Positions 18,328 through 27,433 of a DNA stretch of 64,000 nt are shown one piece after another. The position numbers were made by a program, and so were the translations under genes. Below the pieces are notes generated by a model. It was given only the letters and a program-made list of their open reading frames with translations. It was not told where the DNA came from and did not search any database. Where the stretch lies: contig JARSSM010000001.1 in NCBI GenBank assembly GCA_029624735.1, positions 162,106 to 226,105 on the forward strand. The letters run 5' to 3'. Source of the DNA: Defluviicoccus sp. GTDB lineage: Bacteria > Pseudomonadota > Alphaproteobacteria > Rhodospirillales > Defluviicoccaceae. Position 1 is the first letter of the stretch; every line of letters begins with the position of its first letter.

Positions 18328-18564
18328 CTAACCCGCCGCGTGCTGCTGGACGACTGCATCCATCTCATCGAGGGTGAGTGCCCGTGGTGGTGCCGGGATG
18401 GACGCCTTGAGTTCGACCAGCGACAGCGTCGCCGGAACCATCAGCGCCGTGCCATCGTCCTGAAGGATGAACTCGACCCTGTCACCAGGGCCGAGGCGCA
18501 GCCGCTCGCGAACGCTCTTGGGGATCGTCGTCTGCCCTTTGGCGGTGATCGTCGCCGCTGCCAT
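18328..18564 (-). CDS. AbrB/MazE/SpoVT-type DNA-binding protein, orphan antitoxin-like
   Basis: A 78-residue protein whose first half is a swapped-hairpin AbrB domain: ATITAKGQTTIPKSVRERLRLGPGDRVEF, followed by a short tail (PRALTLDEMDAVVQQHAAG) typical of VapB/MazE-like antitoxins that bind a PIN toxin. Start chosen at 18564; a 20-residue upstream extension is unlike the family. No VapC or MazF-like gene follows on the minus strand; the next DNA is the 3' end of the AT-rich gene. It is either a solitary regulator or the relic of a toxin-antitoxin pair. Confidence 0.8.
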   Translation of the reverse strand: MAAATITAKGQTTIPKSVRERLRLGPGDRVEFILQDDGTALMVPATLSLVELKASIPAPPRALTLDEMDAVVQQHAAG

Positions 18565-18731
18565 GGCTGCCGCCTTTCTCTGGTCGCCGCTCCTTACTTT
18601 ATGGCAAGGAATGGGAGACGTCACGCGGCATCAGGCGGCGTCGGCGCGCCACCGACCGCGCTTACGTTTCACTCGCAACGATGCTAGTGTGCCGGCCGCT
18701 CGGGGCAAGAAGCAGGGAGGACAGGCAAACC

Positions 18732-19841
18732 ATGGATGTGCGCGCTGCGGTCGCTTATGAGGCCGGCAAGCCCTTGACGCTGGAAACCGTGCAGCTCGAG
18801 GGGCCCAAGGCCGGCGAGGTGCTGGTCGAGATCAAGGCCACCGGCGTCTGCCATACCGATGAATACACGCTCTCCGGCGCCGACCCGGAAGGCCTTTTCC
18901 CCGCCATCTTAGGCCACGAGGGGGCCGGTGTGGTGGTCGAGGTCGGCGCCGGCGTGACCTCCTTGCGGCCGGGCGACCACGTCATACCGCTCTATGTCCC
19001 AGAGTGCCGGCAGTGCGAATACTGCCTCAACCCGAAGACCAACCTGTGCCAGTCGATCCGCGTCACCCAAGGCCAGGGCCTGATGCCGGACGGCTCCTCG
19101 CGCTTTTCGATCGGCGGCAAGCCGTTGTTCCATTACATGGGCACCTCGACCTTCGCCAATTACACCGTGGTGCCGGAGATCGCGCTCGCCAAGGTGCGCA
19201 AGGACGCGCCGTTCGAGAAGATCTGCTACATCGGCTGCGGCGTCACCACCGGCTTGGGGGCCGTCATCTTCACCGCCAAGGTCGAGCCCGGCGCCAAGGT
19301 GGTCGTATTCGGACTGGGCGGCATCGGGCTTAACGTCATCCAGGGTGCGCGCATGGTTGGCGCCGACATGATCGTGGGCGTCGACACCAATCCGGCCAAG
19401 CGGGCGATCGCCGAGAAGTTCGGCATGACGCACTTCGTCAACCCGAAGGAGGTTGCGGGTGATCTGGTCACGGCACTGGTCGATCTCACCGGCGGCGGCG
19501 CCGACTACGCGTTCGAGTGCGTCGGCAACGTCAAGCTGATGCGCCAGGCGCTCGAATGCTGCCACAAGGGTTGGGGCGAGTGCATCATCATCGGCGTCGC
19601 CGGTGCCGGCGAGGAGATCAGCACGCGGCCGTTCCAGCTGGTCACGGGGCGGGTCTGGCGCGGCACCGCGTTCGGCGGCGCCCGCGGCCGGCGCGACGTG
19701 CCGAAGATCGTCGACTGGTACATGGAGGGCAAGATCAACATCGATGATCTGATCACCCACGTGGTGCCGCTCAACCGCATCAACGAGGCGTTCGATCTGA
19801 TGCATGCCGGCCAGTCGATCCGCACCGTCGTGACGTACTGA
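18732..19841 (+). CDS. adhC: S-(hydroxymethyl)glutathione dehydrogenase / class III alcohol dehydrogenase
   Basis: A 369-residue zinc-dependent medium-chain dehydrogenase that oxidises S-hydroxymethylglutathione (the formaldehyde adduct) and reduces S-nitrosoglutathione. Catalytic zinc ligands are in ATGVCHTDEYTLSG and GHEGAG. The structural zinc lobe has cysteines at ECRQCEYC and NLC. The class III mark CGVTTGLGAV and the cofactor fold GLGGIGLNVIQGA are present. A GGGAGG-like site precedes the ATG. With fghA 8 nt downstream it forms the glutathione-dependent formaldehyde detoxification operon. Confidence 0.95.
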   Translation: MDVRAAVAYEAGKPLTLETVQLEGPKAGEVLVEIKATGVCHTDEYTLSGADPEGLFPAILGHEGAGVVVEVGAGVTSLRPGDHVIPLYVPECRQCEYCLNPKTNLCQSIRVTQGQGLMPDGSSRFSIGGKPLFHYMGTSTFANYTVVPEIALAKVRKDAPFEKICYIGCGVTTGLGAVIFTAKVEPGAKVVVFGLGGIGLNVIQGARMVGADMIVGVDTNPAKRAIAEKFGMTHFVNPKEVAGDLVTALVDLTGGGADYAFECVGNVKLMRQALECCHKGWGECIIIGVAGAGEEISTRPFQLVTGRVWRGTAFGGARGRRDVPKIVDWYMEGKINIDDLITHVVPLNRINEAFDLMHAGQSIRTVVTY

Positions 19842-19849
19842 GGCTGGAC

Positions 19850-20734
19850 GTGCTGCGCGCCTTCTTCCCCACACCACAGCCGAAGCCGAAAGCGCCCGTG
19901 CTCGTGCGCCAATACCGCTCGTTCGGCGGCGTTCAGGCCGTCTACCGGCATGCCTCGCGCGTGACCGGCACGGACATGGAGTTCGCGCTGTTCCTGCCGC
20001 CGGAGACCCGCCCGCGGCCGTGCCCGGTCGTGTTCTGGCTCTCAGGCCTCACCTGCACCTGGGCCAACTTCACCGAGAAGGCCGGCGCGCAGCGGGCAGC
20101 GGCGGAGCTGGGGCTAATCCTCGTCTGTCCCGATACCAGCCCGCGCGGGCTCGATCTGCCGGGCGAGCATGCGAGCTACGACTTCGGCTCAGGCGCCGGC
20201 TTCTACCTCGATGCCACCGTGGCGCCGTGGAAACGTCACTACCGGATGGAAACCTATCTGATCGAAGAGCTGTCGGAATTGGTGTTCGCCCATTTCCCGG
20301 CCGATCCGAAGCGGCAGGGCATCTGCGGCCACTCGATGGGCGGCCACGGCGCGCTGACGCTGGCGTTCCGCCATCCGGGCCGCTTCCACTCGCTCTCGGC
20401 GCTGGCGCCGATCGTGGCACCTTCGGAAGTACCGTGGGGGCAGAAGGCGTTCAAGGGCTACCTCGGCACGGATCGGGCGGACTGGCGGGCGCACGATGCC
20501 TGCCGCCTGGTGGCCAAGTCGCACTGGCGGAGCGAAATCCTCATCGATCAGGGCCTGGATGACGAGTTCCTGACCACGCAGCTGAGGCCGGAGCTGTTCG
20601 AGGCCGCCTGCACGCGGGCCGAAGTGCCGCTGACGCTGCGCCGGCAGAACGGCTACGATCACAGCTACTATTTCATCGCCACCTTCATCGAAGATCATCT
20701 CAGCCATCACGCCCGCCTGCTGGGCGGTGCATGA
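19850..20734 (+). CDS. fghA: S-formylglutathione hydrolase
   Basis: An alpha/beta-hydrolase (294 residues from the GTG at 19850) that hydrolyses S-formylglutathione to formate and glutathione. The catalytic Ser is in CGHSMGGHGALTLAF and the catalytic His in NGYDHSYYF. The YLDAT...W and LSGLTC segments are family signatures. The N-terminal 15-17 residues are not conserved, so an internal GTG near 19898 may be the true start, giving the usual length of about 278. Operon partner of adhC. Confidence 0.92.
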   Translation: MLRAFFPTPQPKPKAPVLVRQYRSFGGVQAVYRHASRVTGTDMEFALFLPPETRPRPCPVVFWLSGLTCTWANFTEKAGAQRAAAELGLILVCPDTSPRGLDLPGEHASYDFGSGAGFYLDATVAPWKRHYRMETYLIEELSELVFAHFPADPKRQGICGHSMGGHGALTLAFRHPGRFHSLSALAPIVAPSEVPWGQKAFKGYLGTDRADWRAHDACRLVAKSHWRSEILIDQGLDDEFLTTQLRPELFEAACTRAEVPLTLRRQNGYDHSYYFIATFIEDHLSHHARLLGGA

Positions 20735-20770
20735 GCTTGAGCCGTCCGCACGCGTGAGAGGGCCGTTCGA

Positions 20771-21730
20771 TTGGCGCACTACGTTGTGACCGGCGGCTTG
20801 GGCTTCATCGGCTCGCATCTCGTCGACGCCCTGCAGGCCGCGGGCCACGGCGTGCGGGTGCTCGACAATCTCTCCACCGGCAAGGCGGAGAACGTCGCGC
20901 CCTCGACCGAAATCATCAAAGGCGATGTCGCCGATGGCGCGGCCGTGGCGGCGGCGATGGCCGGCATGGATGGCTGCTTTCACCTGGCTGCCGTCGCTTC
21001 CGTTGCCGCCTCGATCGCGGACTGGGTCGGCACGCATCGCACCAACCTGACCGGCACGATCACGGTCTTTGATGCCGCCAAGCGGGTGCGCGCGGACGGA
21101 CGGCCGATCCCGGTCGTCTATGCCTCATCGGCTGCCGTTTACGGCGACAACCCGGCCCTGCCGCTCAGCGAACAGGCCGCGACCCGGCCGCTCACCGCCT
21201 ATGGTGCCGACAAGCTGGGGTGCGAACAGCATGCGCGGGTCGCACTGCACGTGCATGGCATCCCCACCGTTGGCTTGCGCTTTTTCAACGTTTATGGGCC
21301 GCGCCAGGATCCGTCTTCGCCCTATTCCGGCGTCATCTCCATCTTCGCCGACCGCCTCGGCCAAGGGCTGCCGATCGAGATCTTCGGCGATGGCGAACAG
21401 ACGCGCGATTTCGTCTATGTCGGCGATGTCGTCACGTTTCTGCTGCGGGCGATGATGCGGGAGAGCGCGGCCGGCGCGGTCGTGAATGTCTGCACGGGGC
21501 GCGCCACCAGCATCAACGAACTCGCGCGAACGATTGCGCACGTGCTGGGCAGCGAACCGAAGATCATCCATCGTCCCGCCCGCACGGGCGACATTCGCGC
21601 CTCGCTGGGCGACCCGGCGCAAGCACTGCGGATGTTGGGCCACGCTGCGAGCACATCATTGGCGGACGGTCTGGCGCAGACAATGGCGGCCACGCAAACC
21701 AGAAGAGCAGGATCCCCTCGCCATGGATGA
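20771..21730 (+). CDS. NAD-dependent sugar-nucleotide epimerase/dehydratase (SDR, GalE-like)
   Basis: A 319-residue extended short-chain dehydrogenase, start TTG at 20771. The NAD-binding TGGLGFIGSHLVDAL motif, the active-site Tyr region (PLTAYGADKLGCEQ with YxxxK) and the upstream catalytic Ser/Thr (YASSAAVYG) are complete. FFNVYGPRQDPSSPYSGVIS is typical of UDP-glucose/UDP-glucuronate 4-epimerases (GalE/WbpP group). It may feed surface polysaccharide synthesis, but it sits 5 kb from that locus. The exact substrate is unknown. Overlaps the following membrane-protein gene by 8 nt. Confidence 0.88.
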   Translation: MAHYVVTGGLGFIGSHLVDALQAAGHGVRVLDNLSTGKAENVAPSTEIIKGDVADGAAVAAAMAGMDGCFHLAAVASVAASIADWVGTHRTNLTGTITVFDAAKRVRADGRPIPVVYASSAAVYGDNPALPLSEQAATRPLTAYGADKLGCEQHARVALHVHGIPTVGLRFFNVYGPRQDPSSPYSGVISIFADRLGQGLPIEIFGDGEQTRDFVYVGDVVTFLLRAMMRESAAGAVVNVCTGRATSINELARTIAHVLGSEPKIIHRPARTGDIRASLGDPAQALRMLGHAASTSLADGLAQTMAATQTRRAGSPRHG

Positions 21731-22196
21731 CCTCACGATCGCGCGCGCCTTGCATGTCATCGCCGTCGTCCACTGGATCGGCGGCGTTGCCATGGTCACC
21801 GCCGTCATCCTGCCGGCAATCGCCCGCAACGAGCAGCCAGCGCGTCGGCTCGCGCTGTTCGAGGCGATCGAGGGACGTTTCTCGGCCCAAGCCAAGGTGT
21901 CGGTGACGCTCGCCGGCTTGAGCGGCTTCTATATGACGCACCGCTTGGCCGCCTGGGATCGCTTCCTTGATCCGGGGTTCTGGTGGATGCATGCGATGGT
22001 GCTGGTATGGGCGTTGTTCAGCATCGTCCTTTTTGTCGCCGAACCTTTGTTTCTCGACGCCTGGTTCCATCGCCAAGCCACCAGCGATCCGGAAGGCACG
22101 TTCGCGATCGTGCGGCGCGGCCACTGGATCCTGTTGACGCTGAGCACCGTGACCATTGGCGCCGCCGTCCTGGGGGCGCACGGCGTCTTGTTCTGA
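21723..22196 (+). CDS. Small integral membrane protein (CopD-like), function unknown
   Basis: A 157-residue protein with four predicted hydrophobic helices: ALHVIAVVHWIGGVAMVTAVILPAI, SVTLAGLSGFYMTH, MHAMVLVWALFSIVLFVAEPLFL and ILLTLSTVTIGAAVLGAHG. The HVIAVVHWIGG start resembles CopD/DUF4149-type heme or copper-related membrane proteins, with histidines inside the helices that could bind heme. The assignment is tentative. Its ATG overlaps the end of the epimerase gene. Confidence 0.7.
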   Translation: MDDLTIARALHVIAVVHWIGGVAMVTAVILPAIARNEQPARRLALFEAIEGRFSAQAKVSVTLAGLSGFYMTHRLAAWDRFLDPGFWWMHAMVLVWALFSIVLFVAEPLFLDAWFHRQATSDPEGTFAIVRRGHWILLTLSTVTIGAAVLGAHGVLF

Positions 22197-22251
22197 TGTG
22201 ACTGCTGCGGGGAAATGATCTTCGGAGCGGCAGCGGGATATTGAGTGCTGC

Positions 22252-23151
22252 TCAGCGGTGGGTGACGAGAAACACGCCGACGGCAGCAGCGATCATGCCC
22301 ACGATCGCCAACAGGCCCAGCGTCTCGTCAAACACGATGTAGGCAATCAGCGCGGTCGAGGCCGGCACGAGATAGAACAGGCTTGCAACATTGGCCGCAG
22401 CCCCATGGCGTATCATCCAATAGAAGAGCGTGACGGCACCGATCGACAAGACGAGAGTCAACCAGGCGAGCGCGAAGGTGAACTCCGGCACCCAGTCGAC
22501 CTGCATGGTTTCGAATAGCGGGGCGAGGACCAGAAAAATCAGCAGGACGGTGCCGAACTGGATGGCCGAACCGGTGACGAGGCTGGTGCCGCCAAGGTGG
22601 CGCTTCTGATAGAGCGTGCCTGCGGTGATCCCTGCCACCGCGATCAACGCCGAGAACACGCCCCAGGCATCGGCGCCGCGAAAATGCAGCTTGTCGCTCA
22701 CGACCAGCGCCACGCCAATGAACCCACAAACAATCCCGAACCACTGCTTGGGCTTGACCCGTTCGCCCAGATACCAGCCGGACACGGCAGCGGTCAGGAG
22801 CGGCTGAAGGCTCCCGATCAGGGCGGCAACGCCAGCCGGAACCCCCAGCGAAATCGCAACGAAGATGCCGCCAAGATAGCACCCCTGGATCAATGTGCCG
22901 GCGACGGCGAGGCGGCCGACGATGGCCCAGGAGTTGGGCCAGGGCGAGCGCAGCAGGAGTGCCGCGGCCGTGAGTATCGAGGTTGTACAGATGAAGCGCA
23001 GCAGCAGAAACGTCAGCGGGCCGGAGTGCGGCAGGCCGAACTTGGCACCGATGAAGCCGGTGCTCCACAACAGCACAAAGACTGCCGGAACGACCTTGAC
23101 GAGCGCCCCAGACGGCTGGGCTAGGGCTGATGCATTCTGGGCTCCGGTCAT
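22252..23151 (-). CDS. EamA-family (DMT superfamily) transporter
   Basis: A 299-residue inner-membrane protein with ten hydrophobic segments arranged as two EamA repeats (each with five helices). The first repeat contains PAVFVLLWSTGFIGAKFGLP and the second GVFSALIAVAGITAGTLYQKR. Such proteins export amino acids or other small metabolites; the substrate cannot be read. It lies 22 nt downstream of the Hsp70-like gene on the same strand and may be co-transcribed. Confidence 0.88.
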   Translation of the reverse strand: MTGAQNASALAQPSGALVKVVPAVFVLLWSTGFIGAKFGLPHSGPLTFLLLRFICTTSILTAAALLLRSPWPNSWAIVGRLAVAGTLIQGCYLGGIFVAISLGVPAGVAALIGSLQPLLTAAVSGWYLGERVKPKQWFGIVCGFIGVALVVSDKLHFRGADAWGVFSALIAVAGITAGTLYQKRHLGGTSLVTGSAIQFGTVLLIFLVLAPLFETMQVDWVPEFTFALAWLTLVLSIGAVTLFYWMIRHGAAANVASLFYLVPASTALIAYIVFDETLGLLAIVGMIAAAVGVFLVTHR

Positions 23152-23173
23152 TCGCGCGTCCGGGTCCAGCCGG

Positions 23174-25015
23174 CTATTCCGTTCGCACGGTGAATTCCAC
23201 CTTCCAGCGCTTCTCGGAATTGGTGTGCTTCATCCATAGCTCGAGCGTGCCAAGTTCGGTCATCACGGCGTTGATCTGCACCGGCACCGGCTGGCCGGCC
23301 GGGAACTCGGCCGCCGCGGGGAGGTTGACCTCGATCAGGCTGGTCTCCTCCAGCTCGCGCTCGGCATCGGCGAGGATCTCGCCCGGCTTGTCGCCGCTGC
23401 GCACCTCGGAGGAGAAGAAGCGGAACTCCGCCGGCTGGCCGGTGACGAGGCCGAACTTCTGCCCTTCGATCAGCAGTTCGGACCCCTCCTCCAACCCTTG
23501 CGGCACGACACATAGCGCCTTGATCGGCGGCTTGAAGCCGGGAATGGCGGGCATCGAAGTCTCGAGGCCGATGTAGTAGGAGCGCGCGGCACCGGCTTTA
23601 ATGCGGATCCCCTTGCCGGTGGCGCGCGTGCGGCCGTAGATGGCAGCCCCCTTGGCAACCGCCAGATCCGGCTGGAAACCTTCCAGTTCCTTGAGCGGCT
23701 GGGCCTTGTTCCAGCCGGTGAGCAGTTCGAGCACGCGGCTGCGGATCGCTTGTGCCTTGAACACGCCGCCGTTGAAAAGCACCGCCGTCGGCGCGAGGAA
23801 ATCCTTCTGCAAAGCCTTCTCGCCGACGAGCGCACTCAACGCCGTGCTCGCCTTCACGTTGGCAAGGCTGCGGGTCAAGAAGCGGGCCAAGTGCTTGCTA
23901 ACCACAGGATCGGCGGCGTAGGGCAGGCCGAACTCCTGCAGACCGGTGCGCCGGCCTTCCTGCGGCAGATCCGTGATCGCGGTCATGGCGAAGAAGCCGT
24001 CGAGCACGACTTGGTCCAGCGTCGCCCGGTCAAGCCGGGTCGAGAGCGTACCGGCGAACAGGCTGGAACCGCGCGAAGGAACCGCGATCGGCGCTTCTTC
24101 GAGGCTCTCGTCCTCAAACAGCGCCACCTTGGCCTTGGCGGCGGCGTGGATCAGGGCCAGGAACTGCCAAGCGTCGATCGTCTTGCCGTCTGCCGCCAGC
24201 TTCGCCTGAAGCGTGTAGGCGAGCGCCAAGTCCATGTTGTCGCCGCCCAGGAGGATGTGCTCGCCAACGCTGATGCGCTCCAGCGCCAGCTCGCCGCCCT
24301 GCTCGGTCACGGCGATCAGGCTGAAATCCGCGGTGCCGCCGCCGACATCGCAAACGAGCACGATGTCGCCGGGGCCGACCTGGGAGCGCCATTCCTTGCC
24401 GGCCTGCGCCGTCCAGGCATAGAACGCCGCCTGCGGCTCCTCGAGCAGCGTGACCTTGCCGAGGCCTGCTGCCTCGGCCGCCTCTGCGGTCAGGTTGCGC
24501 GCCACGTCATCAAACGACGCCGGCACGGTCAGCACGATCTGGCCTTCGCTCAAGTCCCAGTCGCGGCCCTGCCGGCGCTCGGCATGGAGAAAACCTTGGC
24601 ACAGGTGCTCAAGGTAGCGGCGCGAGCACTCAAACGCGGAGAGCTTCTGCTCCTCGATCTCCGACTTCCACGGCAGCGCCGCGACACGGGGATCGATGTG
24701 CGGATTGGAGAGCCACGATTTCGCCGAGGTGACCAGTCGATCAGGGACCAGCGCGCCATGGTCGCGGGCGAAATGGCCGATGATAGCGCGCTCGCCCGCC
24801 GCTTGCGGCCACGGCAGCGGGAAGGCTTCGGCCGTAAACTCCTCCGCATGTGGAATGTAGAGCGCCGACGGCAGGGTCGGCTTTTCGCCCACCGTGTTCG
24901 GCCCCAGCACCTGGCTGATGTCGACGATTTCGGTCTGGTCACTCGCGAAATCGGTGACGGCGATCGCGCTGTTGCTGGTTCCGAGATCGATCCCGAGGCT
25001 GAAGCGTGCGGTCAT
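23174..25015 (-). CDS. Hsp70-family (DnaK-like) protein
   Basis: A 613-residue actin-fold ATPase. The phosphate-1 motif SLGIDLGTSNSAIA, phosphate-2 VCDVGGGTADFSLIA and adenosine region (NGGVFKAQAIRSRVLELL) are present, but the sequence is only distantly DnaK-like and the substrate-binding part is short and divergent. In many proteobacteria such a gene sits next to DUF2760 and a second, longer Hsp70-like gene. Here only DUF2760 (upstream, same strand) is present. Role: probably a specialised chaperone or regulator; unknown. Confidence 0.87.
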   Translation of the reverse strand: MTARFSLGIDLGTSNSAIAVTDFASDQTEIVDISQVLGPNTVGEKPTLPSALYIPHAEEFTAEAFPLPWPQAAGERAIIGHFARDHGALVPDRLVTSAKSWLSNPHIDPRVAALPWKSEIEEQKLSAFECSRRYLEHLCQGFLHAERRQGRDWDLSEGQIVLTVPASFDDVARNLTAEAAEAAGLGKVTLLEEPQAAFYAWTAQAGKEWRSQVGPGDIVLVCDVGGGTADFSLIAVTEQGGELALERISVGEHILLGGDNMDLALAYTLQAKLAADGKTIDAWQFLALIHAAAKAKVALFEDESLEEAPIAVPSRGSSLFAGTLSTRLDRATLDQVVLDGFFAMTAITDLPQEGRRTGLQEFGLPYAADPVVSKHLARFLTRSLANVKASTALSALVGEKALQKDFLAPTAVLFNGGVFKAQAIRSRVLELLTGWNKAQPLKELEGFQPDLAVAKGAAIYGRTRATGKGIRIKAGAARSYYIGLETSMPAIPGFKPPIKALCVVPQGLEEGSELLIEGQKFGLVTGQPAEFRFFSSEVRSGDKPGEILADAERELEETSLIEVNLPAAAEFPAGQPVPVQINAVMTELGTLELWMKHTNSEKRWKVEFTVRTE

Positions 25016-25104
25016 GATTTCGCTGTTTTCCGTTGTCGTAGAAGCGGGCTTGGGCGCCTCGCGCGCGCGCCGCGCGCTTGGGCTCGCACGGCCGTCAGAA
25101 GGTC

Positions 25105-25713
25105 CTATTTCAGCTCGACCTCGGCCGGCGCGATGGCGGGCAGACGGTCACCGGAAACCGCAACCACGCGCGGCAGCTTGACCTTATCGGTTTGCCAGCC
25201 GCGGTGGACGAGGGTGCCGGAAAAGGGCGGCTCACCGCTGATCCTGCCGACCAGACGGTAGGCATCGGCCGGGAAGCCCGTCGGTACGCTGATCTTCGCC
25301 CCCTCGTTCTCCGTGCGCACGGGCGTGATGCGGAAGTGCTCGGCGAGGACCGCCTTGCAGCCGGCGTGCACGACCCGCGCGGCCGCGCCGACCTGGGCAT
25401 CCGGGTAGGCGGTGATGTCATCCATCACGAAATCGACGAGCCGGCCCTTCTCCTGCAGGAGGGCTAGAAAACTCACGATCTCTGCCTCGGCCGGCGGCGC
25501 CGGTTCGGGCGGCGGCGGGGCGGCGGCAGTGGCCGGGGCGGCCACCGGTTTGCCCGCACCGCTCGGCGCAAACAGGGCGGTAAGCAAGATGATGCCGCCG
25601 ACCGCCAGCGCGCCGATCGTCAGATAGAACTGATGCGGCGCGGCCTCCGGCACCAGCGTCAGGCCGACCAACGCAAGCGAGGCTAGCGCCAGAACGATCA
25701 ACAATGCTCTCAT
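25105..25713 (-). CDS. DUF2760 domain-containing membrane-anchored protein
   Basis: A 202-residue protein. Two N-terminal membrane helices (MRALLIVLALASLALVGLTL and YLTIGALAVGGIILLTALFA) are followed by a Pro/Ala linker and a DUF2760-like domain starting EAEIVSFLALLQEKGRLVDF. That domain contains VGAAARVVHAGCKAVLAEHF and ends RVVAVSGDRLPAIAPAEVELK. Start at 25713; the longer frame to 25920 is not protein-like. It lies 89 nt ahead of the Hsp70-like gene on the same strand, a pairing I recall from other proteobacteria, suggesting a chaperone-linked function. Confidence 0.83.
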   Translation of the reverse strand: MRALLIVLALASLALVGLTLVPEAAPHQFYLTIGALAVGGIILLTALFAPSGAGKPVAAPATAAAPPPPEPAPPAEAEIVSFLALLQEKGRLVDFVMDDITAYPDAQVGAAARVVHAGCKAVLAEHFRITPVRTENEGAKISVPTGFPADAYRLVGRISGEPPFSGTLVHRGWQTDKVKLPRVVAVSGDRLPAIAPAEVELK

Positions 25714-26010
25714 GTTCTTTTGATCTCTTGGTCCCACGGGTCGTCCGTCAACGGGCGTGCCGTCGTGCGAGGGCAGAATCGGGGCAGGTCCGCCGGTCGT
25801 CAAGGGTCCTTTGCGTGTCGTGGCGTGCACGGCCGGTGGCGGCAAACAAGAATCCGAGCACCCCGCCGGCCTGATCCGTTGCGGTGCAAGCGCACTTCGC
25901 TTGACCCGGCTCCGGCTCAAATCTCTTTTGTTTTCATATGGTTATAGTTTCGAACGGAGAAACGATTCGTGGTTGGCGACTGTACAAGCTATAGTTCAAT
26001 GTGAGGCTGT
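25714..26010. promoter_or_regulatory. Divergent intergenic region (DUF2760 / polysaccharide locus)
   Basis: No gene seen in these 297 nt. The right part (25920-26000) is AT-rich, with two similar segments, tatagtttcgaa (25943-25954) and tatagttcaa (25991-26000), that could hold promoter elements for the polysaccharide operon. I could not fit a -35/-10 pair with normal spacing. Confidence 0.35.
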
Positions 26011-27390
26011 ATGCAGTCGCAGAAGACTGCATTCGCCCCAACCAGCGCACTCGCAAGGAGTGGAATCGCCCCGACGATGGCATTCTTGGATCAGATCGCG
26101 ATGGCGCTCGCGCTGGCGCTGGGATCGGGCGCGCTGCACGCGGTCGGCGCGATTGCCTTCTCGGAAGCGGCGGTCGAATCGTTGCAGACGGCGTTTACCG
26201 GTCTGTGGGTGGCACTGTACATCTGGGCGGGCGGCAAGCTCATGCTGGGACATGGCTTGGACTGGGTGCGGTGGCTGGTCGCGCGGCGGCTAGCGCTGGT
26301 GGTGGTGCTCGTCATCGCGGCATGTTCGGTCCTGTGGTCGGTACAGCCTGCGCTGACGGCTCAGCGGTCGATCCATCTTGTCGGCACGACGCTGTTGGCC
26401 ATCTACATCGGCTATCATTTGTCAACAAAGACGGTCATCGATGTCTTTGGCATCGTCCTCGCCGGTCTTATTGTGGGCAGCGCTGTTGTCGCGCTCGTGT
26501 TTCCCGAGGTCGGACTGCACGACTACGAAGGCAAGCTTGTCTGGCGCGGCCTGCAGCAGGAAAAAAATACGTTTGGATTGACATCGACAACGGCGTTTCT
26601 TTTCTTTTTTGTCCGCTCCATTTCCGTCAACCGCGCGCGCCCCTGGCTCGATTGGGCACTCTGTGCGGCCTCCCTCATGTGTCTTGTCATGAGCGACAGT
26701 GCGACCTCGCTGGGGGCGCTGCTGGCCGGGCTTACGGTTGCGCTATGTTTCCTAATCGGCGCCAGCGGGCGGATTACGACTCTGGTGCCGCTGTTGGGCA
26801 TCGGCGGCGGCCTGTGTGTCGCGTTGCTGGCGCTGCTCCTTACCACCGGCACCGGCGAACTCTTCGAGCTGTTCGGCCGCTCGTCCGATATCACCGGGCG
26901 CACCGTGATCTGGAGCGGCGTCTTGAACCTGATCGACAAGCACGTCCTGCTCGGCCTGGGCTACGGCAGCATTTGGTACCCCCGGCCACAGGAAGGCTGG
27001 CTGCAGATGAGCCTGCTCGGCACCCATTGGGTCGCCTTTCACGCTCACAACGCGCTGTTGCAGGTCGCCTCGGAACTCGGGCTCATCGCCGCCGTGGCCG
27101 GGGCCGTCTTGCTGGCGCAGACGTTTTACGAGGCCATTCGGATGTTCTTGCGCACACATCAACCGTTTGCGCTGTTCATGATTTCATTCAACGCTGCCTT
27201 CATCGTCGTCAATGTGTTTGAGGCGCTCCTGTTCTCCGACCGCAGCCCGGCGTGGCTGCTGTTCATCGCCTTGCCGATCGCGCTTCTCAAGTCTTCGCCG
27301 GTTGCTTCCGGAAGTCCGGACTCTGCTGGTCCCCGCTGGCGTCACGCTAAGCCGCTTGGCAGCGATGAAGCAGGGATAGTGCAGACATAA
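26011..27390 (+). CDS. O-antigen ligase / polysaccharide polymerase family membrane protein
   Basis: A 459-residue protein with about ten to twelve hydrophobic helices and the large periplasmic loop near residues 300-350 that typifies the Wzy/WaaL family. In the loop, SDITGRTVIWSGVL is followed by HVLLGLGYGSIW and THWVAFHAHNALLQVASELGL; the loop's H-A-H-N segment is the conserved Wzy_C motif. It would polymerise or ligate a surface polysaccharide at the periplasmic face. First gene of the cluster 26011-31120. A start at the internal ATG 26077 is also possible. Confidence 0.87.
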   Translation: MQSQKTAFAPTSALARSGIAPTMAFLDQIAMALALALGSGALHAVGAIAFSEAAVESLQTAFTGLWVALYIWAGGKLMLGHGLDWVRWLVARRLALVVVLVIAACSVLWSVQPALTAQRSIHLVGTTLLAIYIGYHLSTKTVIDVFGIVLAGLIVGSAVVALVFPEVGLHDYEGKLVWRGLQQEKNTFGLTSTTAFLFFFVRSISVNRARPWLDWALCAASLMCLVMSDSATSLGALLAGLTVALCFLIGASGRITTLVPLLGIGGGLCVALLALLLTTGTGELFELFGRSSDITGRTVIWSGVLNLIDKHVLLGLGYGSIWYPRPQEGWLQMSLLGTHWVAFHAHNALLQVASELGLIAAVAGAVLLAQTFYEAIRMFLRTHQPFALFMISFNAAFIVVNVFEALLFSDRSPAWLLFIALPIALLKSSPVASGSPDSAGPRWRHAKPLGSDEAGIVQT

Positions 27391-27433
27391 GAGACCCGCT
27401 GCGATCGGCAGTCGTGGCGAAACCCTGAAAGAA

